Positions 49,131 to 60,456 of a stretch of 64,000 nucleotides of DNA are shown piece by piece; the stretch's first letter is position 1, and each line of letters begins with the position of its first letter. The DNA is taken from NCBI GenBank assembly GCA_973895155.1, contig OZ316892.1:2418001-2482000 (forward strand), given 5' to 3'. The notes under the pieces were generated by a model. It made no database searches, was not told the origin of the DNA, and saw nothing but the letters and a program-made list of their open reading frames with translations. Source of the stretch: Marsupella aquatica (taxonomy: Eukaryota > Marchantiophyta). The position numbers and the translations under genes were made by a program.

Positions 49131-50970
49131 TTGGGGGGTACATTTAAGGGGGGTTTTGGGTGTTTGCGGGGCAAAAGTTCAGGGGACCTGAAGACGAATC
49201 AACTGCACAGATTTGTTCTGGATAAAATCGGCATGCGCTTATCCTCCTGGGCCAATAAACTTTTGTCCTTTTCAGGGCTGACACTTCTGGTGAGACACAT
49301 TTTACAGGCTATTCCTATTTACCACTCCATGATTGTTCCTAAGAGCGTCTGAGGGACTGGCGAAGAAAATGATTGTGCTGTGCTGGGACTTTTTATGGGG
49401 ATACAACTCGGAGGGGGGCAGGCGGATCCCTCTTGTTTCATGGGCCAGAATGGCCAGACCTAGGATGGAGGGGGGACTCGGGCTGAAGGACTTCTGCAGC
49501 CACTCCGATGCTCTATTATCCAAATGGTTCACTGGAGCTCTAGATTGCCCGGAGACGGAATGGGCCTCTCTCTTTGCAGAAAATCTAAAACTAGTTAGTT
49601 GGATGAATTATAAGTGGATACGACGGAACAAGTACTCCTTTCAGGATAAGATGTTGTTATGCAGTCCTTGGTCCTTCAATGGACTGGCATATACTGGAGG
49701 ACTGTGGAAAGCGTGGGTAAAACTTCGTTCCCACCTGATATTTGCACCCACTGTTATGATACCTGGTAGGTGGAATATCATGGACACTATACCCTGTCTC
49801 ATTGGTTTCCAATCTTGGCCCAACACAAATTTTGCTGTGGTCACTGTGCTGTGTGGCCAAATGGACATTAGAGGCATTCAGGATTTATGGTCTGCTGAAC
49901 GGAATGAGTGGCGTAATCTGAATGAGCAACTAGAACACCTTCGAGGCTTTACTTTGCTTGAGAAAACTTGCTGCAGGGAGTTCTTACAGAAGGTCAGTGC
50001 TATAGATGGTTGCAAGATGAACTATGTTACAGGTTCCCGATGTTGGAGATGGGCTGACAGACCTGATCCTATCAATATTTTTAGGATATCCAATCTGAGG
50101 GCGTACATGTTGAATCCCCCCCCCCCCCCCATTAGAGACTACGAAAGCCTGAATCACACTTGGGGTAGCATGAAAACGGAAGGTGAATGGAATGCAGGGT
50201 GGAGTGGACTGTGGCGCTCTGACCTTTCCTCCCGTGCTAAGACATTTATTTGGAGAATATTGGCTTCAGGTCTCTTTACCGGTGTGCGAGGCAGGCGCAT
50301 TGATAAAGGAGAAGGGTACTGTAAACTGTGTCGTGGAGAAATAGAAACTATCCCCCATCTTTTTGCACAGTGTGCTCATGCCAAGAGATGTTGGTCACTT
50401 GCTGCCACTTGTTTTTCAGGGACCTTTACTGATTACGCGGATAGACTACTAGATCTACTGATTCTCACAGCAGTGAAGGACCCCAACACAGTAGCCAAAC
50501 TATTTATTCTCTATCAGATCCTTTGGTCTTTATGGCAGAGTAGGAATGTGCACATGTTTCAGGCCAATGGCTATAGGACATTTGATCTTCGCTTCATTCT
50601 CTCAGAGGCTGCTGACTATGCATCGGCGGTGGGCCTGTGTTTACCCCCGAGCGGACGACACACACAATTGTTACGAGTGAAGGAGATCCTTATCCAGGAA
50701 AGAATAGTGTGGTTGAACAGCCGGCAGACTTGGATTACATCTAGATAGGAATTATGTTGGCCAATGGGGAATGCAGTACTTGAGTTCTGCTTTCACATGG
50801 CGAGATGTGTGGATCACTATTTTCGTGGTGGACAGCCTGGTCCCTGGGCTTTCATCGCATGTTGTTGTTTCCGCTCTTCAGGCGGGGTGGTTGATTGTGT
50901 GTTGTGCGAAACTTCCTGTTTTTCCTTGCCACGGGGTTTTCGTGGTCACTAATAAATAAAGAAAAAACAT
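49131..50970 (+). mobile_element. 5'-truncated LINE (L1-type) non-LTR retrotransposon
   Basis: The first frame (about 49200-49350) reads LDKIGMRLSSWANKLLSF and HILQAIPIYHSM, the C-terminal thumb of plant L1 reverse transcriptases. The sequence then shifts one frame at about 49335 into LRASEGLAKKMIVLCWDFLW and continues open to 50748. That frame ends with a zf-RVT domain (WRSDLSSRAKTFIWRILASG, then CKLCRGEIETIPHLFAQC). Endonuclease and the catalytic YxDD part are missing, so this is a dead, 5'-truncated copy. A 3' UTR of about 200 bp ends in the A-rich tail AATAAATAAAGAAAAAAC (about 50951-50968). A run of 15 C at 50116-50130 lies inside the frame. Confidence 0.9.
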
Positions 50971-50989
50971 TTCCAAGGAAAGTTCAGGG

Positions 50990-51125
50990 GGAGTACTCAA
51001 TCCCCAAGGGAGTGAGTCGAAGGCCCGGGGCAGGGGAGTACTCAATCCCCAAGGGAATGAGTCGAAGGCCCGAGGCAGGGGCGGAGTACTCAATCCTCAA
51101 GGGAATGACTTGAAGGCCCGGGGTC
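50990..51125. repeat. 45-48-bp tandem repeat, three copies
   Basis: GAGTACTCAATCC(C/T)CAAGGGA at 50991, 51036 and 51084, each followed by GA(G/C)T(C/T)GAAGGCCCG(G/A)GG. It begins just after the LINE tail. Confidence 0.93.
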
Positions 51126-52537
51126 AAAGCAAGTCCAAGGGAGTGTCAAAGTCGGGGTCGAAGGGAATTAGGGCTCAACTTTGAGCGGCCGGATTCCATG
51201 AGTCGAGAGGTTTGGTTTAGGCTGAAGGAAGTGGAGGCTTGCAGGTTGGCAATGGACCTTGGATGAAGGAAGCTATGGGGCCTGCATGAAATGCTGCGGT
51301 TGGAGGCCGGCGCTTGATGCTTACAAAAGTGGTGTTTGATGCAAAGCGGGACATTGCAAGGCTGGGAGGCATGCACTGGCGGGACCAACTGCGGGAGGCG
51401 CACCTTTTTCAGAGCTTTGTTTAGGGGTAACTTTCCTTACACTACCCACTGTTTATGTAGAATGATCATACTTTCCATTGTTTATGCTGCTTGCATACAC
51501 TTTATTAACTATGAAAGCTTGAAACCTACTGCAAGCTATTGCTCGAGCTACCGTTGATCTGCAAGAAGGGTGAGGCACGGGCTGAGGTGTTGTTGTGGCT
51601 ATTGTTGATCTGCGCTCAACGTCATTTGTCTGCTGGTCGTCTGTCGGAAGCCCAGCGGGAAGCCCAGGCATCTGAAAGAGGTCCGACATCTTTGCTTTTT
51701 GCATGCTAAGTAAACTTTGTGCTCTTACTCGGCTCGCTACCTTACTCCGCATAGTACGAGATTTCAAATATTTGGGTATGCATTGCACTTCTCGCTCCAC
51801 TTTTGACTATGGTCAACTTTGAGGATCTTGTAGGAGTTCTCTTAGTTAAGATAGGAGTTCTGTAAACACTGAACTTACATGTGTACAGCAGAATGTTTTC
51901 TAGAGATAGGTTTATAAGAAAGTAGTTGTGCAAGCATATATGCTCTTATAGCAAAACAATAGGTACATTTGCAAGCACTATCACATGTGCTAAAGCAAGA
52001 GACTACACTATTATATGTGCTAAAATATAGTGAATCTTCTAGTTAATCTAATTATGTTTCTCCATTCAAACACTCTCTATCTATAATTATTTAGATACCT
52101 ATTATTTTATTGTATATCTTTCATCACTTTTGTATTTTCGCAAAAGTTTATAAAATTTCAAGACCTTTATAAATATGACTAATTGTCAATTTATAATTTT
52201 TGCAAGGGGCAATTAAATTCTCTGAAATTAACTTTTTAAGAATAACAAGAGGTATTTTTATGGATATCCGAAAATAATAAGGGGTATGTGTTAAGGGGTT
52301 GTACGCACGTATACCCCTTAACTATACAAAGGTTGGGGGCCTAGGGTCTGGGACACTGGGATCACCTCGGTGGATGGGAGGGGTGGGGGGCTCCAAGATT
52401 CCCCACTACAGCCTCCCGTGGGAGTCTGGGCCGTGTCTCAGTCCCAATGCAGGGGCGGATCAAGAAGGCTCCAAGAGTGATGGTTTTCTAGAGTTAGAAA
52501 GTCCGTAGCCCCTTGTGTATCCTCAATCAGCCAACAT
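51126..52537. other. Non-coding, AT-rich DNA
   Basis: No gene supported. The stretch 51900-52300 is strongly AT-rich, and 52320-52450 is G-rich. Confidence 0.5.
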
Positions 52538-52887
52538 ATTGTCAGATTATCGTCAATATATTGACCTATCTGCCTGTCCAATTTCCATTTTAGTTATTGT
52601 AATGCTCGATCACATTGGGAGTTGAGCTACAGACAAAAGAATGGAGGCTTCAAGCTGCCCAAAGGGCAACGTGACTCACTGCCCAAAGAAATAGATTTCC
52701 TTTAATTTGGTCGGATTGTGGCTTTGTTACTTTTTGGGTTCAGACGCTTTGCATCCTTTTTTAGTGAAGTTGTTGATTTTTGTCAAATTTTGAAGAGAGA
52801 GTGGGTGAGAGAAAGAAACGGATGTGGGATTGCGTTACGACACTGGACAGGCAGATAGGCCAAAGGAATTGACGATAATCTGACAAT
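52538..52887. mobile_element. 350-bp element with about 43-bp terminal inverted repeats (MITE-like)
   Basis: The left arm 52538-52579 starts ATTGTCAGATTATCGTCAAT, and the right arm 52845-52887 ends with its exact complement. The match resumes after a short mismatched patch with CCTATCTGCCTGTCC. The 265-bp interior has no coding capacity. I see no clear target-site duplication outside the arms, so the assignment to a DNA-transposon MITE is tentative. Confidence 0.65.
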
Positions 52888-53119
52888 CCTGCATCACCGA
52901 TGCCTTGGAACTAGCGCAGAATGAGGCATTGGCAACTACCTTTGCGTAGCCCCGCCCATACTCCAAGAAATCTCAGTTGCCCTTTCCCTCATATGATGGG
53001 CTGGATGTCACAACTCCAAGGTTCTACTACATCTGACACAGAGTCTTTAGTGTCATTACCACTACATCTGTGTTCCTTGGGGTGATCAGATCTAGTGTCT
53101 TGAGTCAAATGTTTTCCGC

Positions 53120-53320
53120 CTGATGTTTATAGTAATTTGCAATCTTGTAAGTTTGAATTTTGTGAGCATTGTGTGCTTGGGAAACATCACAGGAAACCCT
53201 TCGGAGTTGAAACTCACACCAGCAAGGAGGTACTTGAATATGTACATAGTGATGTGTACCAGCCCCTACTCCCTCACACTCTGGACGGTTATATTATGTC
53301 ACGTTCATAGACGATTACTA
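53120..53320 (+). mobile_element. Ty1/copia retrotransposon fragment (pre-integrase/integrase start)
   Basis: In one frame the bases read SCKFEFCEHCVLGKHHRKPF, the conserved GAG-pre-integrase zinc motif (CxxC), then LEYVHSDVYQPLLP, the start of the copia integrase core. A stop follows, and FIDDY continues in the next frame at about 53305, so there is a frameshift. No other copia domain or LTR is visible nearby. It is a short dead remnant. Confidence 0.75.
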
Positions 53321-55490
53321 ATTGTGGCATAACACTAATTAAAGTGAATAGTGTAGGTCATGAATGGTGGACTTCGATCCCAGTCCCATGCCCCATCCTT
53401 AATCACAAACGTAATTTTAATAAATAATATATATGTCATCGAGGAAAGTATAGTCTATGAATTCTCTTTACATCTAGGTCATGAATGGTAGGTTTCAATG
53501 GGGAACTTACTATATGATCCACCAGAGTGTATTTTCTTTGTTAGCCTTTTCTACTACTACAACCGATCATAGTGTATTTCAACCCCACTGGAACTATTGC
53601 AAGAAATTGGTTGATTTGTTGAAGTTGGGAAAATCATTCATCTTCAAATGAAACACAATGTTCGACCTGGAAATGTGGATGGACCAAGAACTTTTTGTAC
53701 CAAACCACCTGAACATTTATACCAAAGGAAAGGTAGTTTCTATATACCACATAACATTATGATGGTCCATGGGGGACCCAGATTCACCACGAACCTCATG
53801 CCCTAGGGCTTAGTTATTTGCATGCCACATTCAAGCACACATGTAACACATTATTGTTAATTGGCAGGTGGAAGTTTTCTCAAGCAGGGCTTGAGCATGC
53901 TCAACCATTTCCTAACAACACTGCCTTATGGCAAAACTTGTAGGATCTGCGGTTTACTAAGCTTCCTCTGGGTTTTTTGATGCAAGGGTTTGCACCCTTC
54001 TTTGGCTTCAGCCTTGTCTTAATGTAAGGTGGGATGTGCCCCTTCCCCGCGCCTGAGCTATAACCTCAGCTGGGATGGCCATCACAAAAATGATGTTCAG
54101 ATGGCATGAACAAGTCAAACTGCTCAACTTTCATACAAAGACAATTTTCAGATCCCATCTGAGGTGAGAGGTTTGGATAGAGATATCAGATTTCTGTCCC
54201 TGACCTGCCATAGCACATCATTGGCTGTCCTAGTGCTATGTTTGCATTTGGTGAACTTTCCCTCCTTGTCTCCCTCCGGCAAGAGTGCACGTACTCATTA
54301 CATTTGGAGGTCCAAATAGGTGTGAAGGAAGTGGACTATCGGAGAAACCCTGTCCTTATTCAGGCTGATTAGTTCTGGGAACCCCTTGGTCCTGCTCTTG
54401 GATGCTACCCATTTTCATTAGATGATAAGAGAAGGGGCCTTCAATTTTTCTAAATGTCAAATCTTTTGTGTGCAAACTAAGGGATTTGGTGAAGCCTACT
54501 TTAGGAGAGGGGAGGGGGTTGGGTTGGTACACAGTTGGTCTACCGATGAAGCTCAAGTCAGAACCTCATTTGCGGATATGAAGACTGCCACCACTGGGCT
54601 ATACTTCCTGGGATGACTAATGTACTGAGCAAACTTTGCGATTATAGGTATCTGTGCACCCGAAGTAGCATCAGCCTTTTTTGGGTGGGCAAATAGTCAC
54701 CAAGAACCTGTCTTAAAATGGAGCTGATGAACGATAGTCAGGCAAAAATTTGAAAAAATCCTTGCCATTTGCCACCATTTGAGGGTGCACGGTGTGGGAG
54801 GGCTTGCCAAAATATATTGCACAATTGACTATCAGTAGGGGTCTCAAAGCTGACAATTTGATGGACCTTAACTCCCTAGTTACGGGTTATGAACACAAAA
54901 AGTTGTGGATTAAAAAATTCATACTTCATAACTTTTGCCATAAGGATTGGTAGTATACCATGCATCCCATTAGTCACCCTAGAGGTTGGTGAAAGAAAAA
55001 GAAAAAAAAGGTGTACAGAACCTTGTGAAATAATGTTATGACCACTACTTTCGAGCAGAATGCAGTTGTCCCTAATTCCAAAGCTTTGAGACTCCCTCGT
55101 AATGCATAACGAGGCTAAACACCTTTCCTTAGTGTAAAGTTCCTCCCTTTATTCTAAACCTAGTTGCCACCTGGGGAAATTAAAAAAACAAGAAAACATG
55201 GTTGGGTAGCATACCTTCTCATGTCTGCACCTTCCTTGTGCAGGCTATCACAGGCAAAAATTGATTGGCGGGACCCAACAGGTACCAATAAATAAGTTCC
55301 GAAAGAGTCCTGGTCCAGAATCTGTCCTCCCATTTGGCCCACAAAGACGCTGCCAAAACTGCCAAACATGTGCCAATACTTAAATCACCAATGGCCATAT
55401 AAAAAGGAGAACCATCCCTCTTTTTCACATTCCACTCCTTTTTCACGTCCCTCCACAATTTCAGGAAAAAGTAACTATAAATGGTGAATT
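53321..55490. other. Gene-poor DNA
   Basis: No supported gene. Minus-strand open frames at 55160-55458 overlap each other in two frames and have no recognisable domain. Confidence 0.5.
54540..54605 (-). other. Possible tRNA-derived SINE head
   Basis: On the minus strand TAGCCCAGTGGTGG (54602-54589) fits the pol III box A consensus TRGCNNAGYNGG. GGTTCTGACTTGAGC (54565-54551) is a degraded box B at the usual spacing. No tail or flanking duplication was identified. Confidence 0.3.
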
Positions 55491-55493
55491 CTA

Positions 55494-55535
55494 GTGGATC
55501 CAGGTTTTGTCATGGTGGATCCAGGTTTTGTCATT
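55494..55535. repeat. 21-bp tandem duplication
   Basis: GTGGATCCAGGTTTTGTCAT at 55494 and 55515. Confidence 0.95.
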
Positions 55536-55559
55536 AAGTGGCTCTTTAAACCTGAGCCT

Positions 55560-55712
55560 GAAGATACCATGGGTTAAAAAACACACACAACCAACTTGAC
55601 ACTACTGCCAAACAAGGCCCACACTCTAACCCGCGCTAAGAGATCCCATGGGTTAAAAACTACTGCCAGACAAGGGCCACACTGTAACCCGAGTTAGAAG
55701 TTCCCACGGGTT
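55560..55712. repeat. About 60-78-bp imperfect tandem repeat, three copies
   Basis: CCATGGGTTAAAAA or CCACGGGTTAAAA recurs at about 55567, 55645 and 55704. The intervening ACTACTGCCA(A/G)ACAAGG(G/C)CC and CTCTAACCCG or CTGTAACCCG segments are shared between the first two spacers. Confidence 0.85.
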
Positions 55713-56029
55713 AAAACTGGAAACCCCTAAACCCTACGTGGCACGAGGCTGCACATTGTGACACAGTGGCACTGTGCAGTACAGGTGTAAAGTAACGTGG
55801 TGGAGGAGTGTTGCGAAGGGGAAGGAAGAACACGACAGTACTCACTCTTCAGCATGAATCAGCCTTCAAATACCGCAACATTCGTTTCTTTACGTTCGAT
55901 TTCCCTCTCATCTCACTTCCATTCGATCCATCATTCGATCCATCACATTAGAGAGTAAGACGACGATCGATTAGCTTCGTATCGCACCTCATTTCACTGC
56001 GAAGACGAAAAGACAGAAGAAGAGGAAAG

Positions 56030-56931
56030 GTACGCATCGGTTTGTGCGCCTTTCGTGGATTTGGGCCCTTTTGTTTCGTGGCAGTCTTGCGCTCCACGCA
56101 CTGATTGTGTTTTTCTATTCTATCCGTTCTTTTCTTTTCTGGGGCGAACCGTGGCATAGCGTCTGGAGGGAATTGGGCTGGGACATTCTTCCATTGTGGT
56201 CAGGGACTTTTGGTGGTGACGTCTAGAGTGACGCTTTCTTTGTAGGACACGTCTTTTAAACAGCTTGTGCTATTTCCTCGTCTCGTTCTCCTTAGTTTCT
56301 TCTCATTGTCTGTTGTTGACTGGATCTCCAGTTTATCATTAATTAATCAGTTGACGCGGCGGCTGAATTACGCAAGAAGGCTTGTCGGTTGACCTCTGGT
56401 GATGACCACGTACAGCGGGTGAAGCGAGGATACACTGCCGAGTCATTATATAGACAGGGAAACGGATGCAATGCGTGGAAGGCTTGGCTGGAATGTGTAT
56501 AGCGATTGAGTAGGAGCAAAGGGAAAGGGAAGGAGCTTACCTGCCTTTGTTGGGCATTCCTCTCTGGTTGTCCTCAATAGAACCTTCCGCAAGTTCGTCG
56601 GAGAGACTCGTGGAAACGGCTTCATCACGCACTGAGCGGAAAGTTCTGAAGATTAAGGGCAGACAGAGAATTCTGTCGTCTGTTCAGGCATTCTCTCTTC
56701 AAGCTTTGGCAGCAGAAGTGCACTGATCGAGGACTAGGCTCATAGCTAAGTGTGGTTGCATTCAAGAGACATTTTAAGGTTGGCGACTCGGATACCAACG
56801 TCGGGGTTCTGGTCCTGCACACATTGTTCGCGACTGATAGGGGATTGATAATCCAAGGTTTTCAAAAGCAGAGGACTTACTGTGTAGGTTTCGTAGAAGA
56901 TCACACAATATATTTCATATGTATCTGGCAG
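56030..56931 (+). other. Putative 5' UTR intron of the invertase gene
   Basis: A donor (AAAG before GTACGC, 56030) and an acceptor (CTGGCAG ending at 56931) bracket about 0.9 kb upstream of the start codon. A telo-box-like CCCTAAACCCTA lies at 55727-55738, before the inferred leader exon. Inference only; the ATG choice does not depend on it. Confidence 0.4.
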
Positions 56932-56938
56932 GGGCATT

Positions 56939-56966
56939 GGGAGGAGGAGGAGGAGGAGGAGGAGGA
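56939..56966. repeat. GGA microsatellite in invertase leader
   Basis: About nine GGA units, just after the inferred leader-intron acceptor. Confidence 0.95.
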
Positions 56967-57041
56967 GCCGGAGTTCAGGTCAAGAGCGTGTGTAGTAATA
57001 CCCTGCCATGCACCTTTCCTTCTTCTTCACCCTTTGCCACC

Positions 57042-60000
57042 ATGAACGCTCTCTGTGAACGCTCGCTCGGAAACGCTACATGTTTTCGAGGGGAAGTCCC
57101 GTGTGCAGCGTTCCATTGTCGAGCCTCACCCGATGCGACTTTGCGGAGTAGCGGTCCCTCTGGAGTCCGTGGCGCATTCGTGGACATTGCTCGCGTTCGG
57201 AGTTACCACCATCTCTCCAGTGTCTTTCAGGTTGCGTCGAATGTGAATTTTACTTCGGGGGAGCACAATTCAGAGTTCACCGCCTCTCGCAAGTTTGGAA
57301 AGGGGAGATGGTCAATAGTTACGGTAAATGCGGAGGCTCAGCACCCGAATCTGGCTCAGGATTTTGCAGCGGAAACTGATGCTCCAGCTCGTTCGAATGT
57401 CTCTAGCAGTGATACGACTACCGACAACGAGAGTAATGGTTCAGTTTTTTCGCCTCAGGAGAGCGTGAGGCAGCAGCATGTTTTCGTCCAACCGAACGGA
57501 GTTCCTCCATTCTCGGCCAAGGAATTTGAGAGTGATTTGGAAATCGAGGCATGGGAGCTCTTGCGATCCTCCGTAGTAAACTACGGTGGGGTTCCCGTGG
57601 GCACAATTGCTGCCCAAGATCCCACGACTACTAACGCCTTGAATTACGATCAAGTGTTCATTCGTGATTTCATCCCTTCTGCCATCGCTTTCTTGCTCAA
57701 AGGAGAATCTGAGATCGTACGCAATTTTCTACTCAACGTTCTGCGGCTACAGGTGACCTCGGATTGCCTTTCGTATCCCATCAAGGTTTTGTGTGCTCGA
57801 GAGCTGGCAGTAGGTTTAGGACGAAAGAAGTGGTTGCAGGATCGAAGACGAAAGAAGTCGGCCGACCTCTGCAGGATTCCTGTCTATGTTGTCGTTTGAG
57901 TAGCCGTTTGGGATCCGTTTTACCAATTGCTCTTCACTGAGATGTGTCCTCCTCGTAGTCTTTTGTTTTGATGTATTTCCAGCGTGATTCTTGGTGTCCG
58001 TTCTTGAGACAATGTGTTCCTCGTTGCTTTAATGTGGCTCGAAATCTGTTATGGTTGCCAAAGATAGGTTTTTTGCCTGGGTCTCTTTCTTCGTATTTTG
58101 GCCCTGCTCACGGATACTAATTCGATACCCGGTCTCCCGATTGTGCTGACTTTATCAACCCAACTTGTGAAATTGCAGAGCTGGGAGAAGACAGTAGACT
58201 GTTACGATCCTGGGCAGGGTCTAATGCCTGTCAGCTTCAAGCTGCGCACAGTTCCTGTCGAGGGAGAAGATGAGAATGCTACGGAGGAAATCCTAGATCC
58301 GGATTTTGGCGAAGCGGCGATTGGTCGAGTTGCCCCTGTCGATTCCGGTGAGCTCAACCTGGAAGTTGAAGCTATTTTCGTTCCTTCTTTGCCGTCGGCC
58401 ACTCTTGGTCGTTTCTTGTTAACGCTGAATATCTGAGTAATTTACTTAGGTCAATTGCCTGCCGACACTGAAATGTGGCCGTTATTCCTGTTCCCCTATC
58501 TAGGGAGGCCAATTTAAGTCGATTTCGAAGCATTATCGATCTGGAATTGCAGGATTAACAAGTTCTGTGCTCATTGAGCAGGTCTTTGGTGGATTATTCT
58601 ATTGAGAGCCTACGGGAAGTGTACTGGAGATACTTCGCTTCAACAAAGGCTTGAAGTACAAACGGGGATAAAAATGATTCTAAAGTTATGTTTGGCTGAC
58701 GGATTCGATATGTTCCCCACACTGCTGGTGACAGATGGCTCGTGCATGATTGATCGCCGGATGGGCATCCACGGTCACCCTCTTGAGATACAGGTAATTG
58801 AGTTTTCTACGAAAGCGTCTAGGATTTACTTCTCCATGTAGTCTTGGAAATTGTACAGTGTAGGATTTCCCTTTGTTTGCTGGGTCTGGAGGTTGTGCTC
58901 CTACACATACTTGGTCGAGTACTCCCGTTCTCGGTCCATTTGGGGATCTGTGGACTTTTCTTTCAGTTAATTCATTCATTCATCTCTTGCTCTGATGTGC
59001 AGGCATTGTTCTATTCAGCTCTTCGTTGTGCGCGAGAAATGCTAATCGATGAAGATACAGGACTTGCCAGAAATATAAATAGCAGGCTCAGTGCTCTTCT
59101 TTTTCACGTTCGGGAGTACTACTGGCTGGATATGAAAAAATTGAATGAAATCTACAGGTATCAAACGGAGGAGTATTCGTATGATGCCGTGAACAAATTC
59201 AACATCTACCCTGATCAGATCCCTGGTTGGCTACTTGACTGGATACCAGACCAGGGCGGTTATCTGATAGGCAATCTTCAACCCGCTCACATGGACTTTC
59301 GTATCTTCTCCCTAGGCAATCTTTGGTCTGTGGTGGGCTCACTTGCGAGCCCGCGACAGTCAGACGCCATTCTTGACCTGATCGAGGCGAGATGGAAGGA
59401 TTTCGTCGGGAATATGCCTTTCAAGATCGCCTTCCCTGCCCTCGAGCTCGAGGAGTGGCGTATAATCACTGGAGCTGATCCCAAGAATACGTAAGCTCTA
59501 ATCTTACCAAGCAGTGGGCCGAAATGCTGATCATGTTCAATATCCGACTTTAGGTCCGAATGCAGAGAAATGAGTTGGTCATGTATTACCATTGTTGTTT
59601 AGAGTCGATGACACATTCTTGGATTGATTTCTCCATTCGCAATTGGCACTGGACATGAGGCCAGAACATTCTTCTCCAGAAGCAGTCTCATTTCTGAACT
59701 TGCAACTAATTTTACCACCGTGTTCGTGCTGTTTCCTGCAGGGCCTGGTCTTATCATAATTCAGGATCTTGGCCTGTTCTTCTTTGGCAAGTAAGTTCTC
59801 TTCAATCGCTCAATGGAATTACTTTCTTTCAAGTTTACTAGTTGCAATTCTGTGGACATGACGTTAAAGCGAAAATAGTGGCTTCATTTCAAAAGACATC
59901 CTCACTCTATATCATAAATGGGAGTACTCCGCATTTTGTGGCTACCTCCCGATACTCTGGATCTGCGTTTCTTAATATTCAAACCTCAGAAGGTGGAGTA

Positions 60001-60456
60001 TGGGACAGTGATTGAAATTCTTAGTCGCTGTTTTCAGTCAATACCCATTAAGCTTTACAAATGATGAATTTAAGTAGTAACATTTGGATGGGATTTCTAT
60101 GAAATGTCTCTCTTTCAGCTAACCTAATATGTTTCCTGCAGTTCACTGTTGCTTGCATCAAAATGGGGAGAGAGGATCTTGCTCAAAGAGCGATAGAAGT
60201 GGCCGAACAGAGGTTGTCCAGCGACCGTTGGCCTGAGTATTACGACACGCGCTTTGGCAGACTTATCGGCAAGCAAGCTCGTCTTCATCAGACCTGGACC
60301 ATCGCTGGTTTCCTTGTGGCAAAAATGCTGCTGAAGAATCCAGAGGCCGCCAACATGTTGATGTGTGAGGAGGACCCAAATCTGCTTCTTGTAGGTGCAA
60401 CCTCGCTTGAGCAAAATCCGAGGAAGTGGCGAGGCAAAAAGAGAGAACTTGTGTAA
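57042..60456 (+). CDS. Alkaline/neutral invertase (GH100), probably organelle-targeted
   Basis: Six phase-matched exons: 57042-57752, 58179-58347, 58582-58793, 59003-59490, 59742-59790, 60142-60456; about 647 residues. GH100 enzymes hydrolyse sucrose to glucose and fructose at neutral pH. Family blocks seen are [39 protein letters not shown], a [15 protein letters not shown] segment split by an intron, [40 protein letters not shown], and [16 protein letters not shown] at the exon 5/6 junction. The start ATG has an ideal context (GCCACCATGA). The first 180 residues are poorly conserved and rich in Ser, Arg and Ala, as in plastid- or mitochondrion-targeted isoforms. An upstream in-frame ATG at 56919 precedes the GGA repeat and is within the inferred intron, so I rejected it. 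Confidence 0.93.

Noticed and set aside
50990-51125. Three regularly spaced repeats that might suggest a CRISPR array
   Set aside because: Units are contiguous with no unique spacers, and this is plant nuclear DNA.
55160-55458. Two overlapping minus-strand frames (69 and 79 residues)
   Set aside because: No known domain, no neighbouring exons, and located within repeat-rich DNA.
56919-57041. Upstream in-frame ATG of the invertase, giving a Gly-rich extension
   Set aside because: The Gly run is the GGA microsatellite and the ATG precedes a likely leader-intron acceptor. ATG 57042 has an ideal context.
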